Positions 8,364 to 17,335 of a stretch of DNA of 64,000 nucleotides are shown one piece after another (the stretch's first letter is position 1; each line of letters begins with the position of its first letter). A model generated the notes under the pieces. It saw only the letters and a list, made by a program, of their open reading frames with translations. It did no database searches and was not told the origin of the DNA. Position numbers and translations under genes: made by a program. This DNA is from Couchioplanes caeruleus (GTDB lineage: Bacteria; Actinomycetota; Actinomycetes; Mycobacteriales; Micromonosporaceae): the NCBI RefSeq assembly GCF_023499255.1, contig NZ_CP092183.1, positions 5,204,501 through 5,268,500 of the forward strand. Direction: 5' to 3'.

Positions 8364-8435
8364 GCCGCGCCGGGCAGGCGGTGTGGGGTCGCGCCGGGCG
8401 GGCGGTATGGGGTCGCGCCGGGCGGGCGGTGCGGG
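8364..8435. repeat. 24-bp tandem repeat C, three copies
   Basis: Three consecutive 24-bp units at 8364-8387, 8388-8411 and 8412-8435 share the core CGCGCCGGGCGGGCGGT with small changes at the 3' end of each unit. The array ends 74 bp before the start codon of the radical SAM gene. Confidence 0.9.
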
Positions 8436-8509
8436 TCCCGGCGGGTGAGCGGGACCCGAGGGCGGGCCGGGGCGGTTTGCTTCCGGGCGGGGCGGGCAAT
8501 CCCGCGTCC

Positions 8510-9511
8510 ATGGCGACCGGTATCGATGACCCGCCACTCCCCGGGCACCTGCAGCTCGAGATCACCTCGGCCTGCAACCTGCGCTGCATGATGTGCCTGG
8601 TCCGGTACCGTCCGCCGGTCAACAAGCTGGCCGGCGCCATGACGCCGGAGCTGTTCCACCGGGTTGTGGACGAGGTGCCGGGGCTGCGCCGGCTCACGCT
8701 GCAGGGGCTGGGCGAGCCGCTGCTGTCGCCGCATCTGCCGGCGATGATCCGTACGGCGGTGGATCGCGGCGTCACCGTGGGGTTCAACACCAACGCCACC
8801 CTGCTCACCGCGCGCCGGGCCGCCGAGCTGGTGGCGAGCCGGGTGGATTGGCTGCACGTCTCCCTGGACGGGGCGCACGCCGGGGCGTACGAGGCGATCC
8901 GGGACGGCGCCTCCTTCGACACGGTGGTGGCGAACCTGGCCGGGCTGGTCCGGGCGAAGCGGGCGGCGGGCAGCGCCACCCCGTGGATCCGGGTGGTGTT
9001 CGTGGCCATGCGCGACACCGTCGGGGAGTTGCCCGACCTGGTGCATCTGCTGGGCGACATCGGCGTGGACGAGTTGCACGTGCAGAACCTGTCGCACAGT
9101 TTCTCGGACACCGACCCGGCCGGCCGGTACGAGGGGATCCGGCAGTTCACGGCCGACCAGGCTCTGTGGACGGGCGCCGACGAGGACCACGCCCGGCAGG
9201 TGTTCGCGGAGGCCGGACGCGCGGCCGCGGAACGGGGACTGCGCCTGCGGCTGCCCGCCACGGGCTCCCCCACGAGCGGCGGCCGCGGGTGTTCGTGGCC
9301 GTGGGAGGCCGCGTACATCACCAGCTCGGGTGTCGTGCAGCCGTGCTGCATGGTGATGGGCGACGACCGGGTCTCGCTGGGTGTGGTGGGTGAGCAGAGC
9401 TTCGCGCAGATCTGGCACGGCGAGCCGTACCGCGAATTCCGGCGGCGGCTGGCCGGTGCGGAGCCGCCCGAGGTCTGCCGCGGCTGCTCGCTGTATCACC
9501 GCACGTTCTGA
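8510..9511 (+). CDS. Radical SAM enzyme with C-terminal SPASM-type cysteines
   Basis: 333 residues from ATG 8510. The 4Fe-4S/SAM motif is Cys22-x3-Cys26-x2-Cys29 in ACNLRCMMC, close to the N-terminus. It is followed by the usual barrel strands (LTLQGLGEPLLSP, the GGE-like SAM-binding turn; VGFNTNATLL; WLHVSLDGA). The C-terminal third carries additional cysteines, CSWPW, QPCCMVMGD and Cys323-x2-Cys326, in the order expected of a SPASM/twitch auxiliary cluster domain. Such enzymes often modify peptides or act on small molecules. No precursor-peptide gene or partner enzyme is adjacent, so the substrate is unknown. The repeat block lies immediately upstream. Confidence 0.9.
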   Translation: MATGIDDPPLPGHLQLEITSACNLRCMMCLVRYRPPVNKLAGAMTPELFHRVVDEVPGLRRLTLQGLGEPLLSPHLPAMIRTAVDRGVTVGFNTNATLLTARRAAELVASRVDWLHVSLDGAHAGAYEAIRDGASFDTVVANLAGLVRAKRAAGSATPWIRVVFVAMRDTVGELPDLVHLLGDIGVDELHVQNLSHSFSDTDPAGRYEGIRQFTADQALWTGADEDHARQVFAEAGRAAAERGLRLRLPATGSPTSGGRGCSWPWEAAYITSSGVVQPCCMVMGDDRVSLGVVGEQSFAQIWHGEPYREFRRRLAGAEPPEVCRGCSLYHRTF

Positions 9512-9565
9512 AGGCGTCCGGCTGCCGCGGGGAAGCAGGCAGGGGAACGGCAGACAGGATGGCGG

Positions 9566-10786
9566 TCACCGCACATTCTCGATGCGCCCGCCGATCGGCA
9601 GGGTGGGGACGTCCACGGGGATCGTCTCCGGGTACTTCAGGCCCGTACCCGTGTTGAGCACGACCACCCGGTCGGACCCGCCGATGAAGCCGCTGTCGCG
9701 CAGGTCGCGGGCCGCCGCCAGGCAGGCCGCGCCCTCCGGGCAGATGAAGGCGCCCTCGTCGGCGGCGAGCCGGCGCTGCTCGGCGAGCGTCGCCTCGTCG
9801 GTCACCGCGATCGCCGTGCCGCCGGTCTCGCGGACCGCGCGCAGGACCAGGAAGTCGCCGAGCGCCTTGGGCACGGTGATGCCGAACGCCACGGTGGCCG
9901 CGTCCGGGAACGGCTCGCTGACGTCGGCGCCCCGCTCGTAGGCACGCACGATGGGCGCGCAGCCGGTGGCCTGGACCGCGACGAGGCGCGGCAGGCGGTC
10001 GCCGATCCAGCCGAGCTCCTGCATCTCCCGCAGGGCCTTGTGGATGCCGATCAGCCCGACGCCGCCGCCGGTCGGGTACAGGATGACGTCGGGCACCTGC
10101 CAGCCGAGCTGCTCGACGATCTCGTAGCCCATCGTCTTCTTGCCCTCGAGCCGGTACGGCTCCTTGAGCGTGGACACCTCCTGGTAGCCGCCGCGTTCAC
10201 GGACGGCGGCGTTGATCAAACGGCCGGCGTCGCCGATCAGGCCGTCCACCAGGTAGAGCTCGGCGCCGGCCGCGACGCACTCGGTGCGGGTGATCGCCGG
10301 TGCCGCGGCCGGCATCGCGATGAGGCAGCGCAGGCCGGCGCGGGCCGCATAGACCGCCCAGGCCGCGCCCGCGTTGCCGTTGGTCGGCATCGCGACGCCC
10401 CTGACGCCCAGCTCCGCGGCGCGGGACACCCCGACGGCGGCGCCGCGGGCCTTGAACGAGCCGGTCGGTGTCAGCCCCTCGTCCTTCATGAGCAGGCCCG
10501 GCACGCCGATGCGGGCGCCGTACCGCGGCAGCGGCAGCAGCGGGGTCATGCCCTCGCCCAGCGACACGATCGACGCCGGGTCCCGCACGGGCAGCATCTC
10601 GTGATAGCGCCAGAGGGTCGCGGGCCGCGCGGCCAGCGCCTCGCGGGTGAGCGTGCGCCCGGCCAGCTCGGTGTCGTAGCGCGCCAGCAGGGGCACGCCG
10701 GCCGCGCTGACGCCCTGCACGGCGTCGGCGTCGGAGCGCTCGCCGGTGCGGGAGCATTCGAGGTGGCTGAGGGCGGAGTGGCTCAT
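9566..10786 (-). CDS. thrC: Threonine synthase
   Basis: 406 residues, fold-type II PLP enzyme converting O-phosphohomoserine to threonine. The Schiff-base lysine is Lys112 in TPTGSFKARG. The phosphate-binding glycine loop is TGGGVGLIG, and the N-terminal segment (LECSRTGE, then GVPLLARYD) is typical of the actinobacterial and archaeal type. It starts 38 bp after the stop of the GGDEF-EAL gene on the same strand and may share its transcript, although the functions are unrelated. No homoserine kinase or dehydrogenase gene is nearby. A fold-type II homologue of other specificity is possible but less likely. Confidence 0.9.
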   Translation of the reverse strand: MSHSALSHLECSRTGERSDADAVQGVSAAGVPLLARYDTELAGRTLTREALAARPATLWRYHEMLPVRDPASIVSLGEGMTPLLPLPRYGARIGVPGLLMKDEGLTPTGSFKARGAAVGVSRAAELGVRGVAMPTNGNAGAAWAVYAARAGLRCLIAMPAAAPAITRTECVAAGAELYLVDGLIGDAGRLINAAVRERGGYQEVSTLKEPYRLEGKKTMGYEIVEQLGWQVPDVILYPTGGGVGLIGIHKALREMQELGWIGDRLPRLVAVQATGCAPIVRAYERGADVSEPFPDAATVAFGITVPKALGDFLVLRAVRETGGTAIAVTDEATLAEQRRLAADEGAFICPEGAACLAAARDLRDSGFIGGSDRVVVLNTGTGLKYPETIPVDVPTLPIGGRIENVR

Positions 10787-10823
10787 GCCGCCGACCCTAG
10801 GGCAGGGGTGTGACAGCCCGCGC

Positions 10824-13100
10824 TCAGTCGCCGGTGCCGCGGAAGTCGTACGCGGTCCGCAGCGCCTCGGCGGCGGCCTCGCCGTCCATCGGGCGGTAGA
10901 AGTGGAAGCCCTGGCCGAAGCCGCAGCCCATCGCGGCCAGCCCGCGCGCCTGGTCGGCCGTCTCGATGCCCTCGGCCACCACGTTCATCCGGAACGCCAT
11001 GCCCAGGCGCACCACGGCCTCGGCGACCGTACGCGCCTCCGGGTCGTCGGCGATCCCGGTGACGAAGGAACGGTCGATCTTGAGGATGTCGACGGGCAGC
11101 CGCCGCAGGTAGGTCAGCGCGGAGTAGCCGGTGCCGAAGTCGTCGACCGCGATGCTGATGCCCATCGCGCGCAGCTTCTCGAGGCGCGCCACGACGGCGG
11201 CGTCCGGCTCGAGCACGACGCCCTCGGTGAGCTCCAGGATGAGCCGGTGCGCCGGGAAGCCGGTCTCCTCGAGGATGTTGCCGATGGTGTCGACCAGCTC
11301 GGGTTGCAGCACCTGGTTCGGCGACAGGTTGACCGACAGGCGGACCTGCTCGGCGCCCGGGACGGTGGTCTGCCAGCGCGCCACCTCGCGGCAGGCGTCG
11401 CGCAGCACCCGCTCGCCCAGCGGCACGACCGCCCCGGTCTCCTCGGCGAGCGCGATGAACTCGCCCGGCATCAGCAGACCCCGCTCGGGATGGTTCCAGC
11501 GCACCAGCGCCTCGACCGCCTCGATGCGGCCGCCGCCCAGCTCGACGGCCGGCTGGAAGAAGACCACCAGCTCGCCGTTGTCGATCGCGCGGCGCAGCTC
11601 GGCGTCGCGCGCCCGGGAGTCCAGCTCCGGCCGGTAGACGGCGTACCGTCCGCGGCCCGCGCGCTTGGCGCAGTACATCGCGGTGTCGGCGTGCCGCATC
11701 AGTTCCTCGCCGTCGGTCGTGCGCTCGTCGCGCACGGCGACGCCGATGCTGGCCTCGACCGCCAGCAGACGATCACCGAAGATCACCGGGGTACGCAGGG
11801 CCTCGACGAGCCGTTCGGCGATCCGCGCGGCGGTGTCGGCGTCGGGCAGGTTCTGCAGGATGACGGCGAACTCGTCGCCGCCCAGGCGCCCCGCCGTATC
11901 GCCGGCGCGGATCACCGAGCGCAGCGCCGCGGCCGCCCCGGAGAGCACGGCGTCGCCGGCGTCGTGGCCGTACGTGTCGTTGACGCGCTTGAAGTTGTCG
12001 AGGTCCACGATGAGGACGGCGGCGTGCCGGCCCGCCCGCAGCGGCTGGGCGCTCAGCTGGATCAGCCGGTCGCCGACGAGCGTGCGGTTGGCCAGGCCGG
12101 TGAGCGGGTCGGTGACGGCGAGGTCGCGGTTCTCGCGCAGCGCGTACATCTGGCGGGCGACGACCAGGCCGGTCAGCAGCACCGCACCGATGATCATGCC
12201 GCCGAAGGGGTACATGCCCTGCTCGCGGACGAGCGTGCCGAGCAGCCCGTACGCCAGCGCGATGGCGCCGTACGGCAGCCAGGTGCTCACCACGCGCCGG
12301 TCGCGGGCCGCCGCGTCGCCGCCGCCGGCCCGCCGGCACTGCCGGTACGCGGCCAGCGTGAACAGGTAGCAGCCGAGCAGCCAGAACAGGTCCGGCCACG
12401 TGCCGCCCACGAAGCCCTCGTGCAGCTGGATGTAGCCGTAGTACACGTCGGCGATCACGTACGTGACGACGCCGGCGGCGAGCAGCCGTACGGGAGTGCC
12501 GGCCGCCGTGGCGCGCCGCAGCAGGACGGTCGCCAGGGCCAGGACCAGCAGCAGGTCGCCGACCGGCAGCGCGGCCGAGTAGACGATCTCGCTGAGCCCG
12601 GCGCCGTCGGTCACCAGGATCGGCCCGAGCACCAGGTACCACAGCACCATGAACGTGCTGGCGCCGACGATCAGCGCGTCCAGCGCCAGCTTGATCTTGT
12701 CGCGCCGGGTGCGGCGGACACCGGCGAGCAGCAGCAGCGCGACGAACATGAACGGTACGAAGGCCAGGAACCAGTAGTCGGCGAACGACGGGTACGTGGT
12801 GGAGTGCAGGATCGCGTCCTCGACGAACCAGGAGGTGTGCGCGACCAGCTGGCAGGCGAACGCCACCGCGATGAACGACCAGGCGGCCCGGGCCCTGGCG
12901 TCGGCCACGGTCCGCACCGCCCGCACGGCGAGCACGGTGAACAGCAGGGCGAGCGGCGGGTAGATGCCGTCGGTCACGTACGCCCGCAGCGTCTCCCCGC
13001 CCCAGCCGCCGACGTACCAGACCAGGTACGCCGCTAGCAGCGCGCCGCCGGCCGCGACGGCCGCACCGGCCACGCGGTCACCCAGGTCCCGACGACTCAT
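10824..13100 (-). CDS. Membrane-bound GGDEF-EAL cyclic-di-GMP protein
   Basis: 758 residues started at ATG 13098-13100 (MSRRDLGDRVAG); the frame is open 27 codons further upstream without a better start. The N-terminal 320 residues hold about ten hydrophobic helices and form a membrane sensor of unknown ligand. The GGDEF domain is intact (motif RLGGDEF near residue 405, signature DPLTGLANRT). The EAL domain is intact (EALVRW near residue 529, with LELTEG, DDFGTGYSAL, ILKIDRSFV and VVAEGIET). By motif it could both make and degrade c-di-GMP; many such hybrids have one dominant activity. It is divergent from the POT transporter with about 100 bp between starts. Confidence 0.92.
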   Translation of the reverse strand: MSRRDLGDRVAGAAVAAGGALLAAYLVWYVGGWGGETLRAYVTDGIYPPLALLFTVLAVRAVRTVADARARAAWSFIAVAFACQLVAHTSWFVEDAILHSTTYPSFADYWFLAFVPFMFVALLLLAGVRRTRRDKIKLALDALIVGASTFMVLWYLVLGPILVTDGAGLSEIVYSAALPVGDLLLVLALATVLLRRATAAGTPVRLLAAGVVTYVIADVYYGYIQLHEGFVGGTWPDLFWLLGCYLFTLAAYRQCRRAGGGDAAARDRRVVSTWLPYGAIALAYGLLGTLVREQGMYPFGGMIIGAVLLTGLVVARQMYALRENRDLAVTDPLTGLANRTLVGDRLIQLSAQPLRAGRHAAVLIVDLDNFKRVNDTYGHDAGDAVLSGAAAALRSVIRAGDTAGRLGGDEFAVILQNLPDADTAARIAERLVEALRTPVIFGDRLLAVEASIGVAVRDERTTDGEELMRHADTAMYCAKRAGRGRYAVYRPELDSRARDAELRRAIDNGELVVFFQPAVELGGGRIEAVEALVRWNHPERGLLMPGEFIALAEETGAVVPLGERVLRDACREVARWQTTVPGAEQVRLSVNLSPNQVLQPELVDTIGNILEETGFPAHRLILELTEGVVLEPDAAVVARLEKLRAMGISIAVDDFGTGYSALTYLRRLPVDILKIDRSFVTGIADDPEARTVAEAVVRLGMAFRMNVVAEGIETADQARGLAAMGCGFGQGFHFYRPMDGEAAAEALRTAYDFRGTGD

Positions 13101-13198
13101 CACGACGCGAACATCGGCCGCACGGGTGTGCCCCTTGAGAGAACCTTGAGTATCGGCACCCCGTTTGCCGCATGAGCTCACGCGGTAGAGGTAAGCCC

Positions 13199-14656
13199 AT
13201 GACGACCCAGCAGGAGCGAACCCCGGAACGGACCTTCTTCGGTCAGCCGCCGGTGCTGGCCAACCTCTTCGGCGTCGAGCTGTGGGAACGGTTCTCGTTC
13301 TACGGCATGCAGGGCATCCTGCTCATCTACCTGTACTACACCGCGGACCAGGGCGGCCTCGGCCTGTCGGAGGCGACCGCGACCAGCATCGTCGGCGCGT
13401 ACGGCGGAGCGGTCTACCTCTCCACGATCCTGGGCGCGTGGACGGCCGACCGGCTGCTCGGGCCGGAACGGGTGCTGTTCCTGAGCGCGATCCTCGTCAT
13501 GGCCGGGCACATCAGCCTCGCCGTCCTGCCCGGCCTGACCGGCGTCACGGCCGGCCTGATCCTCATCGCGGTGGGCAGCGGCGGCGTCAAGGCCAACGCG
13601 ACGTCGCTGGTCGGCACCCTCTACGACGAGCACGACGAGCGGCGCGACGCCGGCTTCTCGCTGTTCTACCTCGGCATCAACCTGGGCGCGCTGCTCGGCC
13701 CGCTGCTGACCGGCCTGCTGCAGAAGTCGTGGGGCTTCCACTGGGGCTTCGGCCTGGCCGCGGTGGGGATGGCCGTCGGGCTCATCCAGTACGCGCTGGG
13801 CCGCAAGCGCCTCACCGGCCCCGCCCGGGTCGTGCCGAACCCGCTGCCGGCACAGCGCCGCCTGCCCGTCGCCCTGGCCCTGGCCGCCGCGGTGGTGCTC
13901 GTCGTGGTGCTCGCCGTGACGGGCGTGCTGCGGGCCGCGTACCTGTCGAACGTGGTGATCGTGCTCAGCGCGCTCGCCGCCGTGGCCTACTTCGTGGTGA
14001 TCCTGACCAGCGGCCGGATCACGGCCGTCGAGCGTCGCCGGGTGTACGCGTTCATCCCGCTGTTCGTCGCCAGCGCGGTCTTCTGGTCGCTGTACCAGCA
14101 GCAGTTCACGGTCGTGACGATCTACTCCGACCAGCGCCTCGACCGGAACCTGTTCGGCTGGGAGATGCCGGTCTCCTGGGTGCAGTCGATCAACCCGGTG
14201 TTCATCATCGTGCTCTCCGGCGTGTTCGCGGCCCTCTGGACCCGCCTCGGCCCCCGCCAGCCCAGCACCCCGATCAAGTTCGCCGCCGGTACGGTGATCA
14301 TGGGTGTGGCCTTCCTGCTGTTCCTGCCGCTGGCCGGGGGCGGTCCCAACAGCGCGCCGCTGCTCGCCCTCGCCGGCATCCTGCTGGTCTTCACGGTCGC
14401 GGAGCTGCTGCTGTCCCCCGTCGGGCTCTCGCTGTCGACGAAACTGGCCCCGGAGGCCTTCCACACCCAGATGGTGGCGCTGTTCTTCCTGTCGGTGGCG
14501 CTCGGCACCGCCGCGTCGGGCACGCTGGCGCACTACTACGACGAATCGCACGAGACGGCGTACTTCGGCATCCTCGGTCTGATCGCCATCGTGATCGGGG
14601 TGGCGCTCGCGCTGGCCGCCAAGCCCATCACCCACCTGATGAGCGGCGTCCGCTGA
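13199..14656 (+). CDS. Proton-dependent oligopeptide (POT/PTR2) transporter
   Basis: 485 residues, polytopic MFS protein. The POT signature ExxERF is present in VELWERFSFYGMQGILL on helix 1, and helices continue to the C-terminus (14 hydrophobic stretches is my estimate). The motif GSGGVKANATSLVG and the DAGFSLFYLGINLGALLGPL segment match the PTR2 consensus. ATG 13199 follows AGAGGTAAG; the frame opens ten codons earlier but without a site. Role: uptake of di- and tripeptides driven by the proton gradient. Confidence 0.93.
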   Translation: MTTQQERTPERTFFGQPPVLANLFGVELWERFSFYGMQGILLIYLYYTADQGGLGLSEATATSIVGAYGGAVYLSTILGAWTADRLLGPERVLFLSAILVMAGHISLAVLPGLTGVTAGLILIAVGSGGVKANATSLVGTLYDEHDERRDAGFSLFYLGINLGALLGPLLTGLLQKSWGFHWGFGLAAVGMAVGLIQYALGRKRLTGPARVVPNPLPAQRRLPVALALAAAVVLVVVLAVTGVLRAAYLSNVVIVLSALAAVAYFVVILTSGRITAVERRRVYAFIPLFVASAVFWSLYQQQFTVVTIYSDQRLDRNLFGWEMPVSWVQSINPVFIIVLSGVFAALWTRLGPRQPSTPIKFAAGTVIMGVAFLLFLPLAGGGPNSAPLLALAGILLVFTVAELLLSPVGLSLSTKLAPEAFHTQMVALFFLSVALGTAASGTLAHYYDESHETAYFGILGLIAIVIGVALALAAKPITHLMSGVR

Positions 14657-14699
14657 CCCGGCACCCCGGCCCGCAGCCCTCCGGAGGCCATCCGGGAAA

Positions 14700-16457
14700 A
14701 TGGCGGTGAGGGTACGAGGACGGAAGTTGGGGATCGTGGCTGAAGTTGCAGGAGCCGTCGACTGGGTGAGCCGGTTCGCCGACGAGGTGATCGCCGAGGC
14801 GCAGCGCCGTTCGCCGGGCAAGCCGGTGGTGTGCGCGTCCGGGTTGAGCCCGTCCGGGCCGATCCACCTGGGCAACCTGCGTGAGGTGATGACGCCGCAC
14901 CTGGTCGCCGACGAGATCCGCCGGCGCGGCCACGAGGTCGTGCACCTGATCTCGTGGGACGACTACGACCGGTTCCGCAAGGTGCCGGCCGGCGTCGACG
15001 CGTCGTGGGCCGAGCACATCGGCAAGCCGCTGACCGCCGTGCCCGCGCCGCCCGGCAGCCGCTTCCCCAACTGGGCCGAGCACTTCAAGGCCGCGATGAT
15101 CGACTCGCTGGCCGAGCTGGGCGTCGACTACCGCGGCATCTCCCAGACCGAGATGTACACCTCGGGGGCGTACCGGGAGCAGATCCTGCTGGCCATGCGC
15201 GAGCGGCACCGGATCGACGCGATCCTGGACCGCTACCGCACCAAGGGCCGGACCGCCGCGCCGAAGGCGGCGAAGCTGGACGCGGACGAGGCCGCCGCTG
15301 CCGCCCAGGCGGCCGAGGGCTCCGGCGCCGCCGACGAGGACGACGGCGGCGCGGGCAGCGGCTACTACCCGTACAAGCCGTACTGCGGGTCGTGCGGCAA
15401 GGACACCACGACGGTCACCGCGTACGACGACGAGACCACCGCGATGACGTACGTGTGCGCCGACGGGTTCACCGAGACCGTGCTGCTCAGCGAGTTCGAC
15501 CGGGGCAAGCTGGTGTGGAAGGTCGACTGGCCGATGCGGTGGGCGTACGAGGGCGTGCACTTCGAGCCCTCCGGCGTCGACCACTCGTCGCCGGGGTCGT
15601 CGTTCGTCGTCGGCGGCCAGATCGTCACCGAGATCTTCGGCGGTGAGCAGCCGATCGGCCCGATGTACGCGTTCGTCGGCATCACCGGCATGGCGAAGAT
15701 GTCCAGCTCCCGCGGCGCGGTGCCGACCCCGGCCGACGCGATGGCCATCATGGAGGCGCCGCTGCTGCGCTGGATGTACGCCCGCCGCCGCCCCAACCAG
15801 TCGTTCAAGGTCGCGTTCGACGCCGAGATCCAGCGCCTGTACGACGAGTGGGACGCGCTCGAGGGCAAGATCGCCGCGGGCACCGCCGCCCCCGCCGACG
15901 TGTCCGCCCACGACCGCGCCGTCCGCACCGCCGGGGTCACGCTGCCCCGCACGCCGGTGCCGATCGCGTACCGGACGCTCGCCTCGATCGTCGACATCAC
16001 CACCGGCCACGACGAGCAGACCCTGCGGATCCTGCGCGACATCGACCCGCAGCGCCCGGTCACCGACCTGGCCCAGGTGCGCCCGCGGCTGGACAAGGCG
16101 CAGACCTGGGTGAACACCCAGCTGCCGGCGGAGGCCCGCACCCAGGTCCTGGCCGAGCCGGACAAGGAGCTGCTCGCCTCGCTCGACGACGACCAGCGCG
16201 AGTCCCTGCGGCTGCTCGCGGCGGGTCTGGACGACCACTGGTCGCTCGAGGGGCTGACCACGCTCGTGTACGGCGTACCGAAGGTCATGGCGGGCCTGCC
16301 CCCGGACACCAAGCCGACGAATGAGCTGAAGGTCGCGCAGCGGTCGTTCTTCGTACTGGTCTACCGCCTGCTGATCGGCAAGGAGACCGGCCCGCGGCTG
16401 CCCACGCTGCTGCTCGCGGTGGGCGCCGACCGCATCCGCACGCTCATCGGCGGCTGA
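14700..16457 (+). CDS. lysS: Class I lysyl-tRNA synthetase
   Basis: 585 residues. It is the archaeal/class I LysRS, not the class II enzyme: a Rossmann-fold HIGH-type motif (IHLGN, residues 55-59) and a KMSKS-type motif KMSSS at 333-337. SGLSPSGPIHLGNLREVMTP cut at that motif is diagnostic. Between about residues 190 and 225 is an Ala/Asp/Glu/Gly-rich insertion leading into YCGSCG, the first half of a zinc-finger-like element. Two starts are possible: ATG 14700 (used) and GTG 14736, which would remove 12 basic residues; homologues often begin closer to the latter. It converges on the gene at 16503 with a strong hairpin between them. Confidence 0.93.
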   Translation: MAVRVRGRKLGIVAEVAGAVDWVSRFADEVIAEAQRRSPGKPVVCASGLSPSGPIHLGNLREVMTPHLVADEIRRRGHEVVHLISWDDYDRFRKVPAGVDASWAEHIGKPLTAVPAPPGSRFPNWAEHFKAAMIDSLAELGVDYRGISQTEMYTSGAYREQILLAMRERHRIDAILDRYRTKGRTAAPKAAKLDADEAAAAAQAAEGSGAADEDDGGAGSGYYPYKPYCGSCGKDTTTVTAYDDETTAMTYVCADGFTETVLLSEFDRGKLVWKVDWPMRWAYEGVHFEPSGVDHSSPGSSFVVGGQIVTEIFGGEQPIGPMYAFVGITGMAKMSSSRGAVPTPADAMAIMEAPLLRWMYARRRPNQSFKVAFDAEIQRLYDEWDALEGKIAAGTAAPADVSAHDRAVRTAGVTLPRTPVPIAYRTLASIVDITTGHDEQTLRILRDIDPQRPVTDLAQVRPRLDKAQTWVNTQLPAEARTQVLAEPDKELLASLDDDQRESLRLLAAGLDDHWSLEGLTTLVYGVPKVMAGLPPDTKPTNELKVAQRSFFVLVYRLLIGKETGPRLPTLLLAVGADRIRTLIGG

Positions 16458-16466
16458 CCGCCCCGT

Positions 16467-16492
16467 CCCGGGCCGGGAGTCCCCGGCCCGGG
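16467..16492. terminator. Bidirectional hairpin terminator between lysS and the zinc-ribbon gene
   Basis: Perfect 11-bp arms (16467-16477 and 16482-16492) with loop AGTC, in the 45-bp gap between convergent genes. No U-tract follows, as is common in high-GC actinomycetes. Confidence 0.75.
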
Positions 16493-16502
16493 CGGCGGAC
16501 GG

Positions 16503-17168
16503 TCAGGAGGACTGGGACGCCAGCAGGGCGATCAGCACGACCAGCGCGAACGGCACGGCCAGGCCGACGATCGTCATCGGCCGCTGCAGCAGGCGCGGGC
16601 CCGGGTCCATCGGCGGGCGGCTCGGCCCGTACGGGTTGGGCTGCGGCGCGCCGAGGGTCGCCACCCGGCCGCGGCGGATGATGTTGATCAGCACGGTGAT
16701 CGGCGTGATGATCAACGACGCCCAGCCGTACCAGCCCTGCACCAGCGTGCGGGAGGTCATCCGGCGGAAGGTCGCCAGCCCGCAGTCGCGGCAGAACGGG
16801 CCCTCCAGGCTGAGGAAGCGCATCACGATGATGAAGCCCTGGTGGCCGCGGAAGGTGGCGGCCGCCGCGGGCACGCTGCCGCACATCCGGCAGGCGGTGA
16901 CCGTCATCGCCCCGAAGCCCGCGGCCGCCTGCGGTCCGGGCGCCGGCGCATACGGGGCGGCGGCATACGGTGCGGGCGAGTAGGGCGCGCCGGCGTAGGG
17001 GTCCGCGACGGGCGCCGACGCGGGCCGGACCTGCCCAGCGGGCGCCGCGGCGGGCGTCGCGGACCAGCCCTGGCCGGGAACGGGCGCGGGCACCTGGTCC
17101 CCGGGGGCGCCGTAGGGCGGGGGCGCGCCGTACGGCAACGGGGGCGGGGGCTGCTGGGGGTAGGACAC
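16503..17168 (-). CDS. Proline-rich zinc-ribbon membrane protein of unknown function
   Basis: 221 residues. Residues 1-85 are Pro/Ala/Tyr-rich and disordered (repeats such as YGAPPPYGAP and APYAPAP). Next are two CxxC pairs (CRMCG and CRDCG) about 35 residues apart, likely binding one zinc. Two hydrophobic helices follow (WASLIITPITVLINII and the C-terminal IVGLAVPFALVVLIALLA). This domain order is common in small actinobacterial membrane proteins that have no assigned function. It lies downstream of the mal genes on the same strand but 168 bp away, so a shared transcript is not certain. Confidence 0.8.
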   Translation of the reverse strand: MSYPQQPPPPLPYGAPPPYGAPGDQVPAPVPGQGWSATPAAAPAGQVRPASAPVADPYAGAPYSPAPYAAAPYAPAPGPQAAAGFGAMTVTACRMCGSVPAAAATFRGHQGFIIVMRFLSLEGPFCRDCGLATFRRMTSRTLVQGWYGWASLIITPITVLINIIRRGRVATLGAPQPNPYGPSRPPMDPGPRLLQRPMTIVGLAVPFALVVLIALLASQSS

Positions 17169-17335
17169 GACTCACCTCGGAGATCGGGCACGGACGGCGG
17201 AGCCGCGTCAGGGTACTGGCCCGCGCCCCGTCCGCGCTGCCCCGGGGCTCAGCCGCCCGAGCATGCAGCCGGTGCCTCAGCCCCCCGCGCTCCGCACCGA
17301 GGTCGTGATCGCTGCAATGCCCGGGTCCCGCGGCC

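Larger units (their letters stand above)
7919..8509. other. 591-bp intergenic block dominated by GC-rich tandem repeats
   Basis: No credible gene lies between the PRC-barrel start and the radical SAM start. Frames are open only because stop codons are rare at this base composition. The centre (8053-8435) holds three unrelated tandem repeats, listed separately. Two have unit lengths of 20 and 19 bp, which shift the reading frame at every copy, so the block is not coding. The segment 7919-8052 shows no repeat or motif that I recognise, and 8436-8509 is the likely leader of the radical SAM gene. Confidence 0.85.

Noticed and set aside
8053..8435. CRISPR array
   Set aside because: Copies are contiguous with no spacers, and no cas genes are nearby.
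8017..8448. Coding frames across the tandem repeats
   Set aside because: Repeat units of 19 and 20 bp change phase each copy and the translations are Arg/Pro/Ala strings.
10746..13037. 763-codon plus-strand open frame
   Set aside because: Entirely antisense to the GGDEF-EAL gene, with His/Gln/Asp-rich translation and no domain.
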